Part shown: positions 25,954 to 34,848 of the stretch, piece after piece
Layout of the letters: each line of letters opens with the position of its first letter
Numbering within the stretch: the first letter of the stretch is position 1
Origin: Arthrobacter alkaliphilus
GTDB taxonomy: Bacteria; Actinomycetota; Actinomycetes; Actinomycetales; Micrococcaceae
Direction of reading: 5' to 3'
NCBI RefSeq assembly: GCF_021483235.1
Contig: NZ_JAKEEC010000014.1
Coordinates: forward strand, 1 to 63,429
Length of the DNA: 63,429 nt
Program-made: the position numbers and the translations under genes
Notes under the pieces: model-generated
The model's database searches: none
Seen by the model: only the letters and a program-made list of their open reading frames with translations
Told to the model about the DNA's origin: nothing

Positions 25954-27285
25954 GTGGACCAGGCCGATCCGCGGCGCCGGATTCCCCGCACGAACGACCT
26001 GCTGGCCTTGCCCGCCGTCGGCCAGGCCCGCACACGGCTGAATGAGAGCGTCATCCGCGACCTCGTCCGGCAGGTCCAGGAGCAGGCCCGGCGCGGTGAA
26101 CTGCCACCCGGGCAGGTGGAACCAACGTTGATCGCCGCCCTTGAGGCGCGTCACGCAACAACACTGCAGCCGGTGCTCAACGCAACCGGCGTGATCGTCC
26201 ACACCAACCTCGGGCGGGCACCCCTCTCTGCAGGCGCGGTCGACGCGCTCGTCGCAGCCAGCGGCTACGTGGACGTGGAGCTGAACCTGGCAGACGGAAG
26301 CCGCTCGCGCCGCGGTGCCGGTGCCAGGTCGGCACTGCTCGCGGCCTGTCCCGCCGCCGAAGACGCCCTGGTGGTCAACAACGGAGCGGCGGCTCTGGTA
26401 CTCGCCACCACAGCCTTCGCCGCCGGCCGCGAGGTAGTGGTGAGCCGCGGGGAACTCGTTGAGATCGGTGCAGGCTTCAGGCTGACTGACCTGATGGAGT
26501 CCACCGGCGCACGGCTTCGCGAGGTGGGCACCACCAACCGGACCCACCTGCAGGACTACGCCCGGGTCCTTGGCCCGGACACCGGCTGCATCCTGAAGGT
26601 CCATCCCAGCAACTTCCGGGTTGACGGATTCACCTCGGCCGTTTCGCTGCGCGAACTGAGCCCGCTGGCACGGGCCAATGCGGTCCCGCTCGTGGCCGAC
26701 CTGGGCAGCGGTCTATTGGCACCGGACCCGCACCTGCCTGATGAACCTGACGTCGCTTCGGCCTTGGCCGCCGGGGCGGACGTCGTCATCGCCAGCGGAG
26801 ACAAACTGATGGGCGGACCCCAGGCAGGTTTGCTCCTCGGGCGCAAGGAGATCATCGAGCGGCTGGCCCGCCACCCGCTCGCCCGTGCCGTCCGGGCCGA
26901 CAAACTGGCCCTAGCCGCCCTCGAGGCGACCGTCGCGGGCGCTGAGCCGCCCGTGGTGCAGTCGCTGCACGCCGACGTCGGACAATTGCGGCGCCGCACC
27001 GACCGGCTCGCCGGAGCGCTCGGCGTACCTGTTGTGCCGCATGACGGCAGGGTCGGCGGCGGGGGTGCCCCCGGCTTTCCCCTTCCCGGCTGGGCGCTCC
27101 GGCTCCCCGAGGGGCTTGCGGTCCTCCTGCGTACGGGCGACCCTGCGGTGCTGCCTCGCGTCCACGACGGCTCGTGCCTGGTGGATCTGCGCTGCATTCC
27201 GGCAGCGGATGACGACCGGGTCCTGGAGGCGATACGCCGGGCCCTTGCAAACCTCGACCTTGCGGACGCGGGCAGGGCGGGCTGA
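25954..27285 (+). CDS. selA: L-seryl-tRNA(Sec) selenium transferase
   Basis: PLP enzyme that converts Ser-tRNA(Sec) to Sec-tRNA(Sec) with selenophosphate. The 443 residues show the family start NATGVIVHTNLGRAPLS, the cofactor lysine in ASGDKLMGGPQAG, and a normal C-terminal domain. The GTG start at 25954 follows GGAGGAGG. It lies 36 nt downstream of tRNA-Sec, and selB follows 3 nt after its stop, so tRNA-Sec, selA and selB may share a transcript. Confidence 0.96.
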   Translation: MDQADPRRRIPRTNDLLALPAVGQARTRLNESVIRDLVRQVQEQARRGELPPGQVEPTLIAALEARHATTLQPVLNATGVIVHTNLGRAPLSAGAVDALVAASGYVDVELNLADGSRSRRGAGARSALLAACPAAEDALVVNNGAAALVLATTAFAAGREVVVSRGELVEIGAGFRLTDLMESTGARLREVGTTNRTHLQDYARVLGPDTGCILKVHPSNFRVDGFTSAVSLRELSPLARANAVPLVADLGSGLLAPDPHLPDEPDVASALAAGADVVIASGDKLMGGPQAGLLLGRKEIIERLARHPLARAVRADKLALAALEATVAGAEPPVVQSLHADVGQLRRRTDRLAGALGVPVVPHDGRVGGGGAPGFPLPGWALRLPEGLAVLLRTGDPAVLPRVHDGSCLVDLRCIPAADDDRVLEAIRRALANLDLADAGRAG

Positions 27286-27288
27286 GCA

Positions 27289-29085
27289 GTGCACGTCATC
27301 GCCACCGCCGGGCACGTCGATTCCGGCAAAAGCACGCTGGTCCGCGCCCTGACCGGCATGGAGCCGGACCGCTGGGAAGAGGAGCGGCGCCGCGGACTGA
27401 CCATCGACCTCGGGTATGCATGGACCACGCTGCCGTCCGGACGGGACGTAGCGTTTGTTGACGTACCGGGCCACGAACGCTTCCTGGGCAACATGCTCGC
27501 TGGAATCGGTCCGGCGCCCGTAGTCTGCTTCGTCGTCGCCGCCGATGAGGGTTGGCAGGCACAATCATCCGACCACCGGGACGCCGTGGCCGCGTTGGGC
27601 ATTGAACACGGCGTTGTTGTCCTCAGCCGGGCGGACCGGGCATCCGATCAGCGGGTTGCCGACGTGCTGGCCCGGACCCGCGTCGAACTGGCCGGAACCG
27701 GCCTGAGGGACGCGCCCGCGGTTGTGGTGTCTGCCATCGACGGCACCGGCCTGGCCGAGCTGCGGTCAGCGCTCGACGGCGTACTCGCCAACGTGCCCCA
27801 TCCCACCACCGATGGGCGGGTTCGGTTGTGGGTGGACCGCTCGTTCACGATCACCGGTTCCGGAACGGTGGTGACCGGAACACTCGCAGCAGGAACCATC
27901 GTCCAGGGGGACCGGCTGAGCCTGCTCGGTCTCTTTGGTTCCCGGCCCGTCGTCGTCCGTGGCCTGCAAAGCCGCGACACCTCGTACACCTCGGTAGGGC
28001 CCGTCAGCCGGGTCGCGCTGAACCTGCGTGATATTTCCGCCCAGGACGTCCGGCGCGGGGACGCCTTGCTTACCCCGGATGCGTGGCCCAGCACGGGCGT
28101 CCTCGGTATCGAGCGGACCACCGGCGTGGCTTATACGGATGTGCCGGAGCAGCTCATGGTCCATGTTGGCACTGCGTCCGTGCCCGCCCGGCTGCGTCCC
28201 TTCGGTGCAGACCACGCCCGCCTGGTCCTCGACAGGCACCTGCCGCTCGTCGTCGGAGACAGGTTGGTGCTCCGCGATCCCGGAAGCCGGTCGGTGCTGG
28301 GCGGAGCACGCATCCTCGACGCCGATCCACCATCCCTGCGGCGGCGGGGCGACGGCGCCCACTGGGCCGAGCGGCTTGCAACAATGGACCCGGCGGGGGA
28401 CGTGTTGGGGGAGGTGGCAGCCCGCGGGGTCGTGCAGATGGAGCACCTGCGCCGGCTCGGGCTGCTTTCCTGGCACGACGCCGAGGCACCCTCCGGGGTG
28501 CAGGTGATCGATGACTGGTGGGTGCACGCTCCTGTCCTGAAGGCGTGGCAGCACCAGCTGAGGAGCGCAGTCCAGGCGCTGGAAGAGCGCGATCCCCTGA
28601 CTCCGGGCCTCTCAATGGGCGCGGCCCGCGACCTGCTTCAATTGCCCGACGAAAAATTGCTCTCCCATGTCATCCATGGGGCATCCCTGGAACAGGACGG
28701 CGGCCACATCCGGTTGCCCGGCAGCCAGGGGAACCTCGGTGCCGTTGAGGCGGCGGTTGCCGAATTGGAGCGCCGGCTCACGGCGGACGCGTTCCATGCC
28801 CCGGACGCCGATGAGCTGGTTGCGTTGGGCTTGGGCGCCCGTGAACTTGCTGCTTCCGAACGCGCGGGACGACTGCTGCGGTTGCGTGACGGGGTGGTAC
28901 TGCTGCCAACAGCGCCGGCCCTCGCGATGCGCACCCTCGCCGGCCTGGAACAGCCCTTCACCACGAGCCAGGCGCGTCAGGCACTGGGCACGACCCGCCG
29001 GGTTGCGGTTCCGCTGCTGGAACATCTCGATTCCCGCGGCTGGACCCAGCGGCTGGACGCGGGTCACCGCAAAGTAGTGCGCTGA
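27289..29085 (+). CDS. selB: Selenocysteine-specific elongation factor
   Basis: GTPase that brings Sec-tRNA to the ribosome at SECIS-marked UGA codons. The 598 residues begin with a GTP-binding domain: GHVDSGKSTL (P-loop), EEERRRGLTIDLGYAW (switch I), VDVPGHERF (G3) and LSRADR at the G4 position, where SelB proteins often have TKADR. EF-Tu-like domains 2 and 3 follow, then about 230 C-terminal residues of winged-helix repeats that bind the SECIS hairpin. The GTG start is 3 nt after the selA stop, indicating translational coupling. Confidence 0.95.
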   Translation: MHVIATAGHVDSGKSTLVRALTGMEPDRWEEERRRGLTIDLGYAWTTLPSGRDVAFVDVPGHERFLGNMLAGIGPAPVVCFVVAADEGWQAQSSDHRDAVAALGIEHGVVVLSRADRASDQRVADVLARTRVELAGTGLRDAPAVVVSAIDGTGLAELRSALDGVLANVPHPTTDGRVRLWVDRSFTITGSGTVVTGTLAAGTIVQGDRLSLLGLFGSRPVVVRGLQSRDTSYTSVGPVSRVALNLRDISAQDVRRGDALLTPDAWPSTGVLGIERTTGVAYTDVPEQLMVHVGTASVPARLRPFGADHARLVLDRHLPLVVGDRLVLRDPGSRSVLGGARILDADPPSLRRRGDGAHWAERLATMDPAGDVLGEVAARGVVQMEHLRRLGLLSWHDAEAPSGVQVIDDWWVHAPVLKAWQHQLRSAVQALEERDPLTPGLSMGAARDLLQLPDEKLLSHVIHGASLEQDGGHIRLPGSQGNLGAVEAAVAELERRLTADAFHAPDADELVALGLGARELAASERAGRLLRLRDGVVLLPTAPALAMRTLAGLEQPFTTSQARQALGTTRRVAVPLLEHLDSRGWTQRLDAGHRKVVR

Positions 29086-29196
29086 CCGCAGGCCGCTGCC
29101 CGAATGATCCGGCAGAATCCGATGTCAGGCATCGGCTTCCCTCCGCCTTGTCCTGCCCAAGCGTTAGGGTGGTACTCAAGAGAAGGGGAGGGCTAA

Positions 29197-29670
29197 ATGG
29201 ACCAGCATGAAAGCTACACCGCGCCTGAACCGGAAGCCGTTGGGGCTCCGGTATCCGAGGACCGGCAACCGGTGGCAGGAAGTGGCCGCACAGTGATCTC
29301 GGATTCGGCGGTCGCGAAGGTTGCCGGCATTGCCGCCCGGGCTGTTCCGGGCGTCTATTCCCTCGGCTCGGCTCCTTCCCGCGCCCTCGGAGCCATCCGC
29401 GACGCCGTTGGCAGCCAGGACCATGCTGCCGGGGTCCGTGCCGAGGTCGGAGAAACGCAAGTGGCCGTGGACATCAATCTTGTAGCCGTCTACGGATACC
29501 CTTTGCACGATGTCGCCAACCAGGTCCGCGCGGCCGTCTATCGTGCCGTCGAATCTTTGGTGGGCCTGGAAGTCATTGAGGTCAACGTTGAGATCAACGA
29601 CGTCTACGTTGCTCCGCCCGTCAAAGCCGGAATAAGGGGCGCGTTACCGGAAAAGGAGCCACTCCAGTGA
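29197..29670 (+). CDS. Asp23/Gls24-family envelope stress protein
   Basis: Cytoplasmic membrane-associated stress protein of 157 residues. After a 30-residue acidic/Pro-rich tail, the Asp23 core starts at GRTVISDSAVAKVAGIAARAVPGVYSLG and continues to VNVEINDVYV. In Staphylococcus, Asp23 is anchored to the membrane by AmaP and responds to alkaline or cell-wall stress. It is the first gene of a five-gene block in which neighbouring genes overlap by 4 nt. The ribosome site GGGGAGG precedes ATG 29197. Confidence 0.92.
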   Translation: MDQHESYTAPEPEAVGAPVSEDRQPVAGSGRTVISDSAVAKVAGIAARAVPGVYSLGSAPSRALGAIRDAVGSQDHAAGVRAEVGETQVAVDINLVAVYGYPLHDVANQVRAAVYRAVESLVGLEVIEVNVEINDVYVAPPVKAGIRGALPEKEPLQ

Positions 29671-29858
29671 ACTTGACCGTCGTCGGAATCGGGATCGGCG
29701 CCTTCGTGGCGTTCATGGCCTTCCAATTCGGGCTGTGGGGTTTTATCATCGCCCTTCTCTTCATGGGCATTGGGGCGCTTCTGGGACGCGCTGCGGAAGG
29801 AAAGCTTGACCTGCGCAGCGTGCTGGATGCACTCACCGGCCGCCGCTCGTCATCATGA
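29667..29858 (+). CDS. DUF2273-like small membrane protein
   Basis: A 63-residue protein with two hydrophobic helices (VVGIGIGAFVAFMAFQFGLWGFIIALLFMGIGALLG) and a basic tail (GRRSSS). This fits the DUF2273 small membrane proteins encoded beside Asp23 genes in many Gram-positive bacteria. Both ends overlap neighbouring genes by 4 nt, so translation is likely coupled. Its exact function is unknown; a role in membrane attachment of Asp23-type proteins is plausible. Confidence 0.85.
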   Translation: MNLTVVGIGIGAFVAFMAFQFGLWGFIIALLFMGIGALLGRAAEGKLDLRSVLDALTGRRSSS

Positions 29859-30238
29859 ATTCCACGGCCGAGGCTGTGCAGCCCGCCGTGTACCTGGCCG
29901 GCCACAACCGAATCAGCACCCAGGCTCTCACCACTTTGGCCCAAGCGGCCGCGGCGGAGGCGCTTGGGGTCTCGGCGCAGGATGTTCGAGCCGACTGGTC
30001 GGACGACGACGGCCTCCTGGCGCTGTCGATTGTCGCCCCGATCCGTGTGCCCTCACTGACGGAAGTGCTCAGGGATCCCCTGCGGGTGGCAGGATACGGT
30101 GGAACAGTCTGGGACCGGGCCGTGGCTGCCAAGTCGGCCATTCTCGAACGCGTCACCCAGCTCAGCGGGTCCACCTTGAGCCGCGTGGATATTCGCATCA
30201 GCGGCGCACGCGTCAGCGAAGGACCCCGGGTCCGATGA
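29855..30238 (+). CDS. Asp23-operon protein, Asp23-like or unknown (127 aa)
   Basis: Cytoplasmic protein of 127 residues without a signal or membrane helix. It has an alternating helix/strand pattern (ALTTLAQAAAAEALGV, then LLALSIVAPIRVPSL, then AILERVTQLSGSTLSRVDIRISGARV) reminiscent of a diverged Asp23 fold, including a C-terminal strand like the VNVEINDV of Asp23. I do not recognise a named family with certainty. It overlaps both neighbouring genes (ATGA junctions), so it belongs to the operon. Confidence 0.8.
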   Translation: MNSTAEAVQPAVYLAGHNRISTQALTTLAQAAAAEALGVSAQDVRADWSDDDGLLALSIVAPIRVPSLTEVLRDPLRVAGYGGTVWDRAVAAKSAILERVTQLSGSTLSRVDIRISGARVSEGPRVR

Positions 30239-30930
30239 GCCACGCACAGACCCCGCACGCCCGGCGCGGCCACCCGGACGTTGTCCACTCGCAGACGGCC
30301 GGCAGCGATACCTCCGGTATTCCGGCACCGGAGACTCCAGGCTCCGGCAACCGGACCGACGTCGGACTGCAGCGCATCCTCAAACGTGAGACCCGCTCCT
30401 CCCGCGCGGGGGCGGCGGGCCTCGCCGCGGCCCTGGTGATCGCAGCCTGTATCTATGCCCTCCTCGAATCCGCCTTGCGCGCGATTGGCCAGCCACCGTG
30501 GCTCATCGATCCGCAAACAGCTGCCGAACGGCTCACGGCACTGCCGGGAGGGGTTTCCCCCTTGCTGCTCGGTGCCTTGGGCGCAGTCCTGGCCATGGTG
30601 GGCCTGATTTTCTTCCTGAACGCGGTCCTGCCCGGCCGAAAGTCCCGTCACCTGCTGGCGGACCCCCGGGCCGGTGTAGTCGTGGACGACGAAGTCATCG
30701 CTTCGGCCCTGGCCAAGGCTGCCCGGACGGCCGCCAATGTCACGCAGGAGCAAGTCATGGTGGTGGTTTCGCAGAAGTTGGTTGTGGTCAACGTCCGGCC
30801 GACTTCGGGCGTGCCCTTGCACGAGCAACGGGTCCTTACCGCCGTCGAGGATGAACTTCAAAGAATGTCCCCCTCGCCCATGCCGTCAGTCCGGGTCAAT
30901 GTCGCTGAAACCGGGGTGATCGGGGCATGA
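30235..30930 (+). CDS. DUF6286-like membrane protein of the Asp23 operon
   Basis: Membrane protein of 231 residues. A disordered N-terminus (1-60) is followed by two hydrophobic helices, GAAGLAAALVIAACIYALLES and LLGALGAVLAMVGLIFFLNAV, and then a cytoplasmic domain whose last part (VVDDEVIASALAKAARTAANVTQEQVMVVVSQKLVVVNVRP) resembles Asp23-linked domains. ATG 30235 is chosen over the longer open frame because it forms an ATGA overlap with the previous stop. The layout suggests a membrane scaffold for Asp23-type partners. Confidence 0.78.
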   Translation: MSHAQTPHARRGHPDVVHSQTAGSDTSGIPAPETPGSGNRTDVGLQRILKRETRSSRAGAAGLAAALVIAACIYALLESALRAIGQPPWLIDPQTAAERLTALPGGVSPLLLGALGAVLAMVGLIFFLNAVLPGRKSRHLLADPRAGVVVDDEVIASALAKAARTAANVTQEQVMVVVSQKLVVVNVRPTSGVPLHEQRVLTAVEDELQRMSPSPMPSVRVNVAETGVIGA

Positions 30931-31538
30931 ACGGTACTCCGCACGTCCTCAACCGGATCCTTATCGGCATCCTTGGCTTGAAGCTGCTGGCGATCGGCAT
31001 TCTCCTGATACTGCTCGCCACGGTCCCTGCAGTCGGAACTTGGTGGCAAAGCTGGTCCACCGGGCTCTGGGAACACGCCAAGTACCTCGCTGAGCAGACC
31101 CGCATTCCAGGGCGCGAGGAAAGCTGGCTTTGGGTCGCCGCGGCAGCCGTGCTTGTTGTGCTGATCGTGCTCATGGTGTCTTGGGTGGCGCAGCAGGGCA
31201 AAGGCCGCGCCAACCTCATCGTGTCGGAGTACGACGACGCGCAGACTCCCGGCGAGGTCAATATCGGCGGGAACCTTGCCGAGCAGATGCTCAGAGCCGC
31301 GCTCGCGGAACGCACGGACCTTGCGGGCGTGACCGTGGCAACCTATGAAGTCCAAGGCCGTCCCGGACTCCGGATCCGGGTCCAGCCCCGTCAAGGCGTT
31401 GCCCCGCACACGCTTGCCGCGGATGTCTCCAGGCTCGTGGAGGCCCTGGACATCGTGGTGGACCGCCGGACTCCCGTCCTCATTCATATCGGGGCCGGCG
31501 CGCGGAGCAGGTTCAGCAAGGCCGAGCGCGTTCGTTGA
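30927..31538 (+). CDS. AmaP-like alkaline-shock membrane anchor
   Basis: Last gene of the Asp23 block; 203 residues. Two membrane helices (ILIGILGLKLLAIGILLILLATV and WLWVAAAAVLVVLIVLMVSWV) flank an extracytoplasmic loop, and the C-terminal half is a cytoplasmic domain (GEVNIGGNLAEQMLRAALAERTDLAGVTVATYEV). This topology matches AmaP, the two-helix anchor that ties Asp23 to the membrane in staphylococci. Overlap with the previous gene is 4 nt. It converges on the alpha-glucosidase gene. Confidence 0.82.
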   Translation: MNGTPHVLNRILIGILGLKLLAIGILLILLATVPAVGTWWQSWSTGLWEHAKYLAEQTRIPGREESWLWVAAAAVLVVLIVLMVSWVAQQGKGRANLIVSEYDDAQTPGEVNIGGNLAEQMLRAALAERTDLAGVTVATYEVQGRPGLRIRVQPRQGVAPHTLAADVSRLVEALDIVVDRRTPVLIHIGAGARSRFSKAERVR

Positions 31539-31565
31539 GCTGACCCCCCGGACGCGCGGGAAGCC

Positions 31566-33422
31566 CTACTTCGCCATCAGGTATGCGCCGCTGTCCGGCG
31601 CAATCGAGGCCCCGCCCGAGCCGCCGTCGCTGGAGAGTTCCATCCGGAACCCGGCCGGCACGGGGAGCGCAGCGGCACCCATGTTGACCACAACCAATAC
31701 GTCCCTGTTGTGGAAGGCAAGGACTCCCGCGGCGGGATCGTGCTCTTCGGCCCACTGGAACGTGCCTGAACCCAGGCGGTGCGCACGGCGGAAAGCCAGA
31801 ATGGAGCGGTACAGCTCGAGGGTGGAGCCCTCGACGCCGGACTGGACGTCCGCGGCCAGCTCGCCGAACACTTCGGGCTGGGGCAGCCATGGCGCAGCGG
31901 GCGCCCGGCCGGCAGCGCCGGCGCCGCCCGTACCGGACGATCCTACGTCCGAGAATCCGAAGCCGGGCTCTGCGGATTTCCAGGGCAGTGGCACGCGGCA
32001 TCCGTCGCGTCCGCGCTCCACGCCGTTGGTGCGGAAGAACGAGGGATCCTGGCGTGCTTCCGCCGGGAGGGACGTGTGCTCCGGCAGGCCGAGTTCCTCA
32101 CCCTGGTACAAATAGGCCGAGCCCGGGAGGGCGAAAGACACCATGGAAGCTGCCCGCGCCCGCGCGAGGCCCAGGGCGGCGTCGGGCTGTTCGTCTTCCG
32201 CGGCGATTCCCTTGGGGAAGGTGGTGGGATCTGCGAGCCCGAAGCGGCTGGGGTGCCGGACTGTGTCGTGGTTGCTGAGCACCCAAGTGGAGGGCGCCTC
32301 GACGGATCCCGCCGCGTCCAGGGAAGACTCAATCGCCACTGCCATCCGCTCCGCGTCCCAGCCAGCAAGGAGGAAATCGAAGTTGAAGGCCTGCTGCATT
32401 TCATCCTTGCGGACGTAGCGGGCCAATCGCTCAGCGGGCTCCACCCAGGCCTCGGCAACCAGCATGCGGTCGCCGTCGTATTCGGCCAGGACCTGGTGCC
32501 ATTCACGGTAGATCTCGTGGACCCCGTCCTGGTCGAAGAAGGGCGACGGCGGGTCCAGCGGTGGCTTGACCTTGTGCTCGACGGCGGTCGCGGCAGCCGC
32601 CGTGGTTCCCGCCGCGGTGACAACCGGAAGCCTGGCGGTGTGCGGTTCGACGGCTTCGGTGTGTGCGCCCGGTGCGGATAAACCACCTTCGACCATGGCG
32701 GCGGATCCCTCCCAGTCCGGCAATCCGGCTTCCTTGACCAGGCCGTGGGCAACATCCACCCGGAAGCCGTCAACGCCGCGGTCCAGCCAGAAGCGCAGCA
32801 CCGACCGCATTTCCTCGTGGACCTCGGGGTTCTCCCAGTTGAGATCGGGCTGCGTCGTGTCGAAAAGGTGCAGGTACCACTCGCCGGGAGTGCCGTCGTC
32901 GTTGGTCAGGCGCGTCCACGCGGGGCCGCCGAAGATGGATTTCCAATTGTTCGGGGCCAAAGCGCCGTCCCCGGATCCAGGCTTGGAATCTTTGCCCGGG
33001 CGGAACATGTAGCGCTCGCGTTCGGGGGAGCCGGGGGAAGCCGCGAGTGCCTCCTGGAACCAGGCGTGGCTGGCCGAGGTGTGGTTGGGGACGAGGTCGA
33101 CGATCACCTTGATACCCAGTGCGTGTGCCTTCTCCAACATGGCGTCGAAGTCATCCAAGGTGCCGAAGAGGGGATCGACGGCGCGGTAGTCTGCCACGTC
33201 GTATCCGGCGTCGGCCTGCGGCGACTTGTAGAACGGGGAGAGCCACACGGCATCCACGCCCAACTCTTGCAGGTAGGGCAGTTTCGCCGTGACCCCGGCA
33301 AGATCCCCCATTCCGTCGCCGTTGGCGTCGGCGAATGAGCGCGGATAAATCTGGTAGACGACGGCGCTCGCCCACCACGCGGAATTGTTGGAACCGGGGG
33401 TGGGGATCGGGGAGTGCGGCAC
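31566..33422 (-). CDS. GH13 alpha-glucosidase (oligo-1,6-glucosidase/trehalose-type)
   Basis: Intracellular exo-acting alpha-glucosidase of 618 residues. GH13 conserved regions are clear: VVYQIYPRSFADANGDGMGDLAG, VIVDLVPNHTS, DGFRVDVAHG (nucleophile Asp), VAEAWVE (acid/base Glu) and NHDTVRH (third Asp). No signal peptide is visible, which fits hydrolysis of imported oligosaccharides. It is divergent from the ABC operon, and a LacI-type operator lies between them, so all are likely co-regulated by the alpha-glucoside. An insert with Ala/Thr-rich low complexity sits at about 270-300. Maltose, isomaltose or trehalulose-like substrates are possible. Confidence 0.93.
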   Translation of the reverse strand: MPHSPIPTPGSNNSAWWASAVVYQIYPRSFADANGDGMGDLAGVTAKLPYLQELGVDAVWLSPFYKSPQADAGYDVADYRAVDPLFGTLDDFDAMLEKAHALGIKVIVDLVPNHTSASHAWFQEALAASPGSPERERYMFRPGKDSKPGSGDGALAPNNWKSIFGGPAWTRLTNDDGTPGEWYLHLFDTTQPDLNWENPEVHEEMRSVLRFWLDRGVDGFRVDVAHGLVKEAGLPDWEGSAAMVEGGLSAPGAHTEAVEPHTARLPVVTAAGTTAAAATAVEHKVKPPLDPPSPFFDQDGVHEIYREWHQVLAEYDGDRMLVAEAWVEPAERLARYVRKDEMQQAFNFDFLLAGWDAERMAVAIESSLDAAGSVEAPSTWVLSNHDTVRHPSRFGLADPTTFPKGIAAEDEQPDAALGLARARAASMVSFALPGSAYLYQGEELGLPEHTSLPAEARQDPSFFRTNGVERGRDGCRVPLPWKSAEPGFGFSDVGSSGTGGAGAAGRAPAAPWLPQPEVFGELAADVQSGVEGSTLELYRSILAFRRAHRLGSGTFQWAEEHDPAAGVLAFHNRDVLVVVNMGAAALPVPAGFRMELSSDGGSGGASIAPDSGAYLMAK

Positions 33423-33448
33423 TGGATTCCTCTCGGCGATATTTTTTG

Positions 33449-33462
33449 TGTAAACGCTTGCA
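33449..33462. promoter_or_regulatory. LacI-family operator candidate
   Basis: TGTAAACGCTTGCA fits the symmetric LacI-family pattern TGYAARCGYTTRCA with central CG. It lies between the divergent alpha-glucosidase and ABC genes. A promoter TTGCAT (33458)-18 nt-TAATGT (33482) for the ABC side would overlap it. The LacI gene at 37174 is the obvious candidate regulator. Confidence 0.72.
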
Positions 33463-33554
33463 TAACTAGCAGAAAGCTTACTAATGTGAGGCTCACCACA
33501 TCAACCGCGCTGCGGTAAAAAAGACCTGGTCCACTCATTGAGGAGTTCCCAGCT

Positions 33555-34835
33555 ATGAACACACGCAAGTACCTATTGCCGGCCGCCGTCGCCGGTGTGC
33601 TCGCTTTGTCCCTGTCCGCCTGTGGTGGCGGCGGTGGCGGCAGCACGGCCTCAGGCGGGGGAGACGCCGCTGCAAACCTCGACGGCCGCGGACCGATTAC
33701 TTACGTACAGGGCAAGGACAACAGCAACGTCGTCCGCCCGCTCGTCGATAAGTGGAACGCCGCACACCCGAACGAGAAGGTCACGTTCAAGGAACAGTCG
33801 GACGCGGCTGACCAGCAGCACGATGACCTCGTGCAGCACTTCCAGGGCAAGGACGCCAACTACGACGTCGTCGACGTCGACGTCATCTGGACGGCTGAGT
33901 TCGCTGCGAAGGGCTGGCTGCAGCCCCTCAAGGACAAGACAAGCTTCGACACCTCGGCCATGCTGCCCGCGACCGTCAAGACGGCCACCTACGGCGGCAC
34001 CCTCTACGCCGCACCGCAGACCTCCGACGGTGGCTTGCTCTACTACCGCAAGGACCTTGTTCCGAACCCGCCCAAGACCTGGGACGAAATGATGAGCATG
34101 TGCTCCATCGCGAAGCAGAACAACATGGGGTGCTACGCCGGCCAGTTCCAGAAGTACGAAGGCCTGACGGTCAACGCCTCTGAGGCGATCAACTCATGGG
34201 GCGGCAAGATCGTGGACGACTCCGGCAAGGCAGCGGTCAACTCGGCCGAAGCGAAGACCGGCCTCGGCAAGCTTGTTGACGCCTTCAAGAACGGCAACAT
34301 CGCGCAGGAGGCAATCACCTACAAGGAAGAGGACAGCCGCACGGCATTCCAGGATGGCAAGCTCCTGTTCCTCCGCAACTGGCCTTACGTCTACAACATC
34401 GCGGGCAAGACAGACGGCTCCTCCAAGGTGGCCGACAAGTTCGGCATCGCCCCGCTTCCCGGCAAGTCCGGCCCCGGCGCATCGTCCCTCGGTGGCCACA
34501 ACCTGGCAATGAGCGTCTACTCCAAGAACAAGGCAACGGCCTTGGACTTCATGAAGTTCATGACCAGTGAGGAAACCGAGAAGTTCTACGCGACGCAGGG
34601 CTCGCTGGCTCCCGTCCTCGGCAGCCTGTACACGGACTCGAGCCTGACGTCCAAGCTCGCCTACCTGCCCGTACTCAAGACGTCGATCGAGAACGCCATC
34701 CCGCGTCCGGTCACGCCGTTCTACCCGGCCGTAACGAAGGCGGTTGAAGACAACGCCTACGCCGCCCTGAAGGGTGAGAAATCGGTCGATCAGGCGGTGT
34801 CCGACATGCAGTCGGCCATCGAAGCCGCCAAGTAG
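33555..34835 (+). CDS. Sugar ABC transporter substrate-binding lipoprotein
   Basis: Extracellular binding protein of 426 residues, family 1 (maltose/trehalose type). A lipoprotein signal with lipobox LSAC precedes a Gly-rich linker and the mature domain (GPITYVQGKDNSNVVRPLVDKW). It should capture alpha-glucosides for the two permeases that follow. No ATPase gene is present in the operon, so a shared ATPase of the MsmK/MalK kind is probably used. A perfect 13-bp hairpin lies directly after the gene at 34849-34886. Confidence 0.94.
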   Translation: MNTRKYLLPAAVAGVLALSLSACGGGGGGSTASGGGDAAANLDGRGPITYVQGKDNSNVVRPLVDKWNAAHPNEKVTFKEQSDAADQQHDDLVQHFQGKDANYDVVDVDVIWTAEFAAKGWLQPLKDKTSFDTSAMLPATVKTATYGGTLYAAPQTSDGGLLYYRKDLVPNPPKTWDEMMSMCSIAKQNNMGCYAGQFQKYEGLTVNASEAINSWGGKIVDDSGKAAVNSAEAKTGLGKLVDAFKNGNIAQEAITYKEEDSRTAFQDGKLLFLRNWPYVYNIAGKTDGSSKVADKFGIAPLPGKSGPGASSLGGHNLAMSVYSKNKATALDFMKFMTSEETEKFYATQGSLAPVLGSLYTDSSLTSKLAYLPVLKTSIENAIPRPVTPFYPAVTKAVEDNAYAALKGEKSVDQAVSDMQSAIEAAK

Positions 34836-34848
34836 CAAAGCGATGAGC

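Noticed and set aside
15960..29100. attL/attR pair from the tRNA-Phe 3' end
   Set aside because: I looked for a copy of the T-arm/acceptor end downstream and did not find one by eye.
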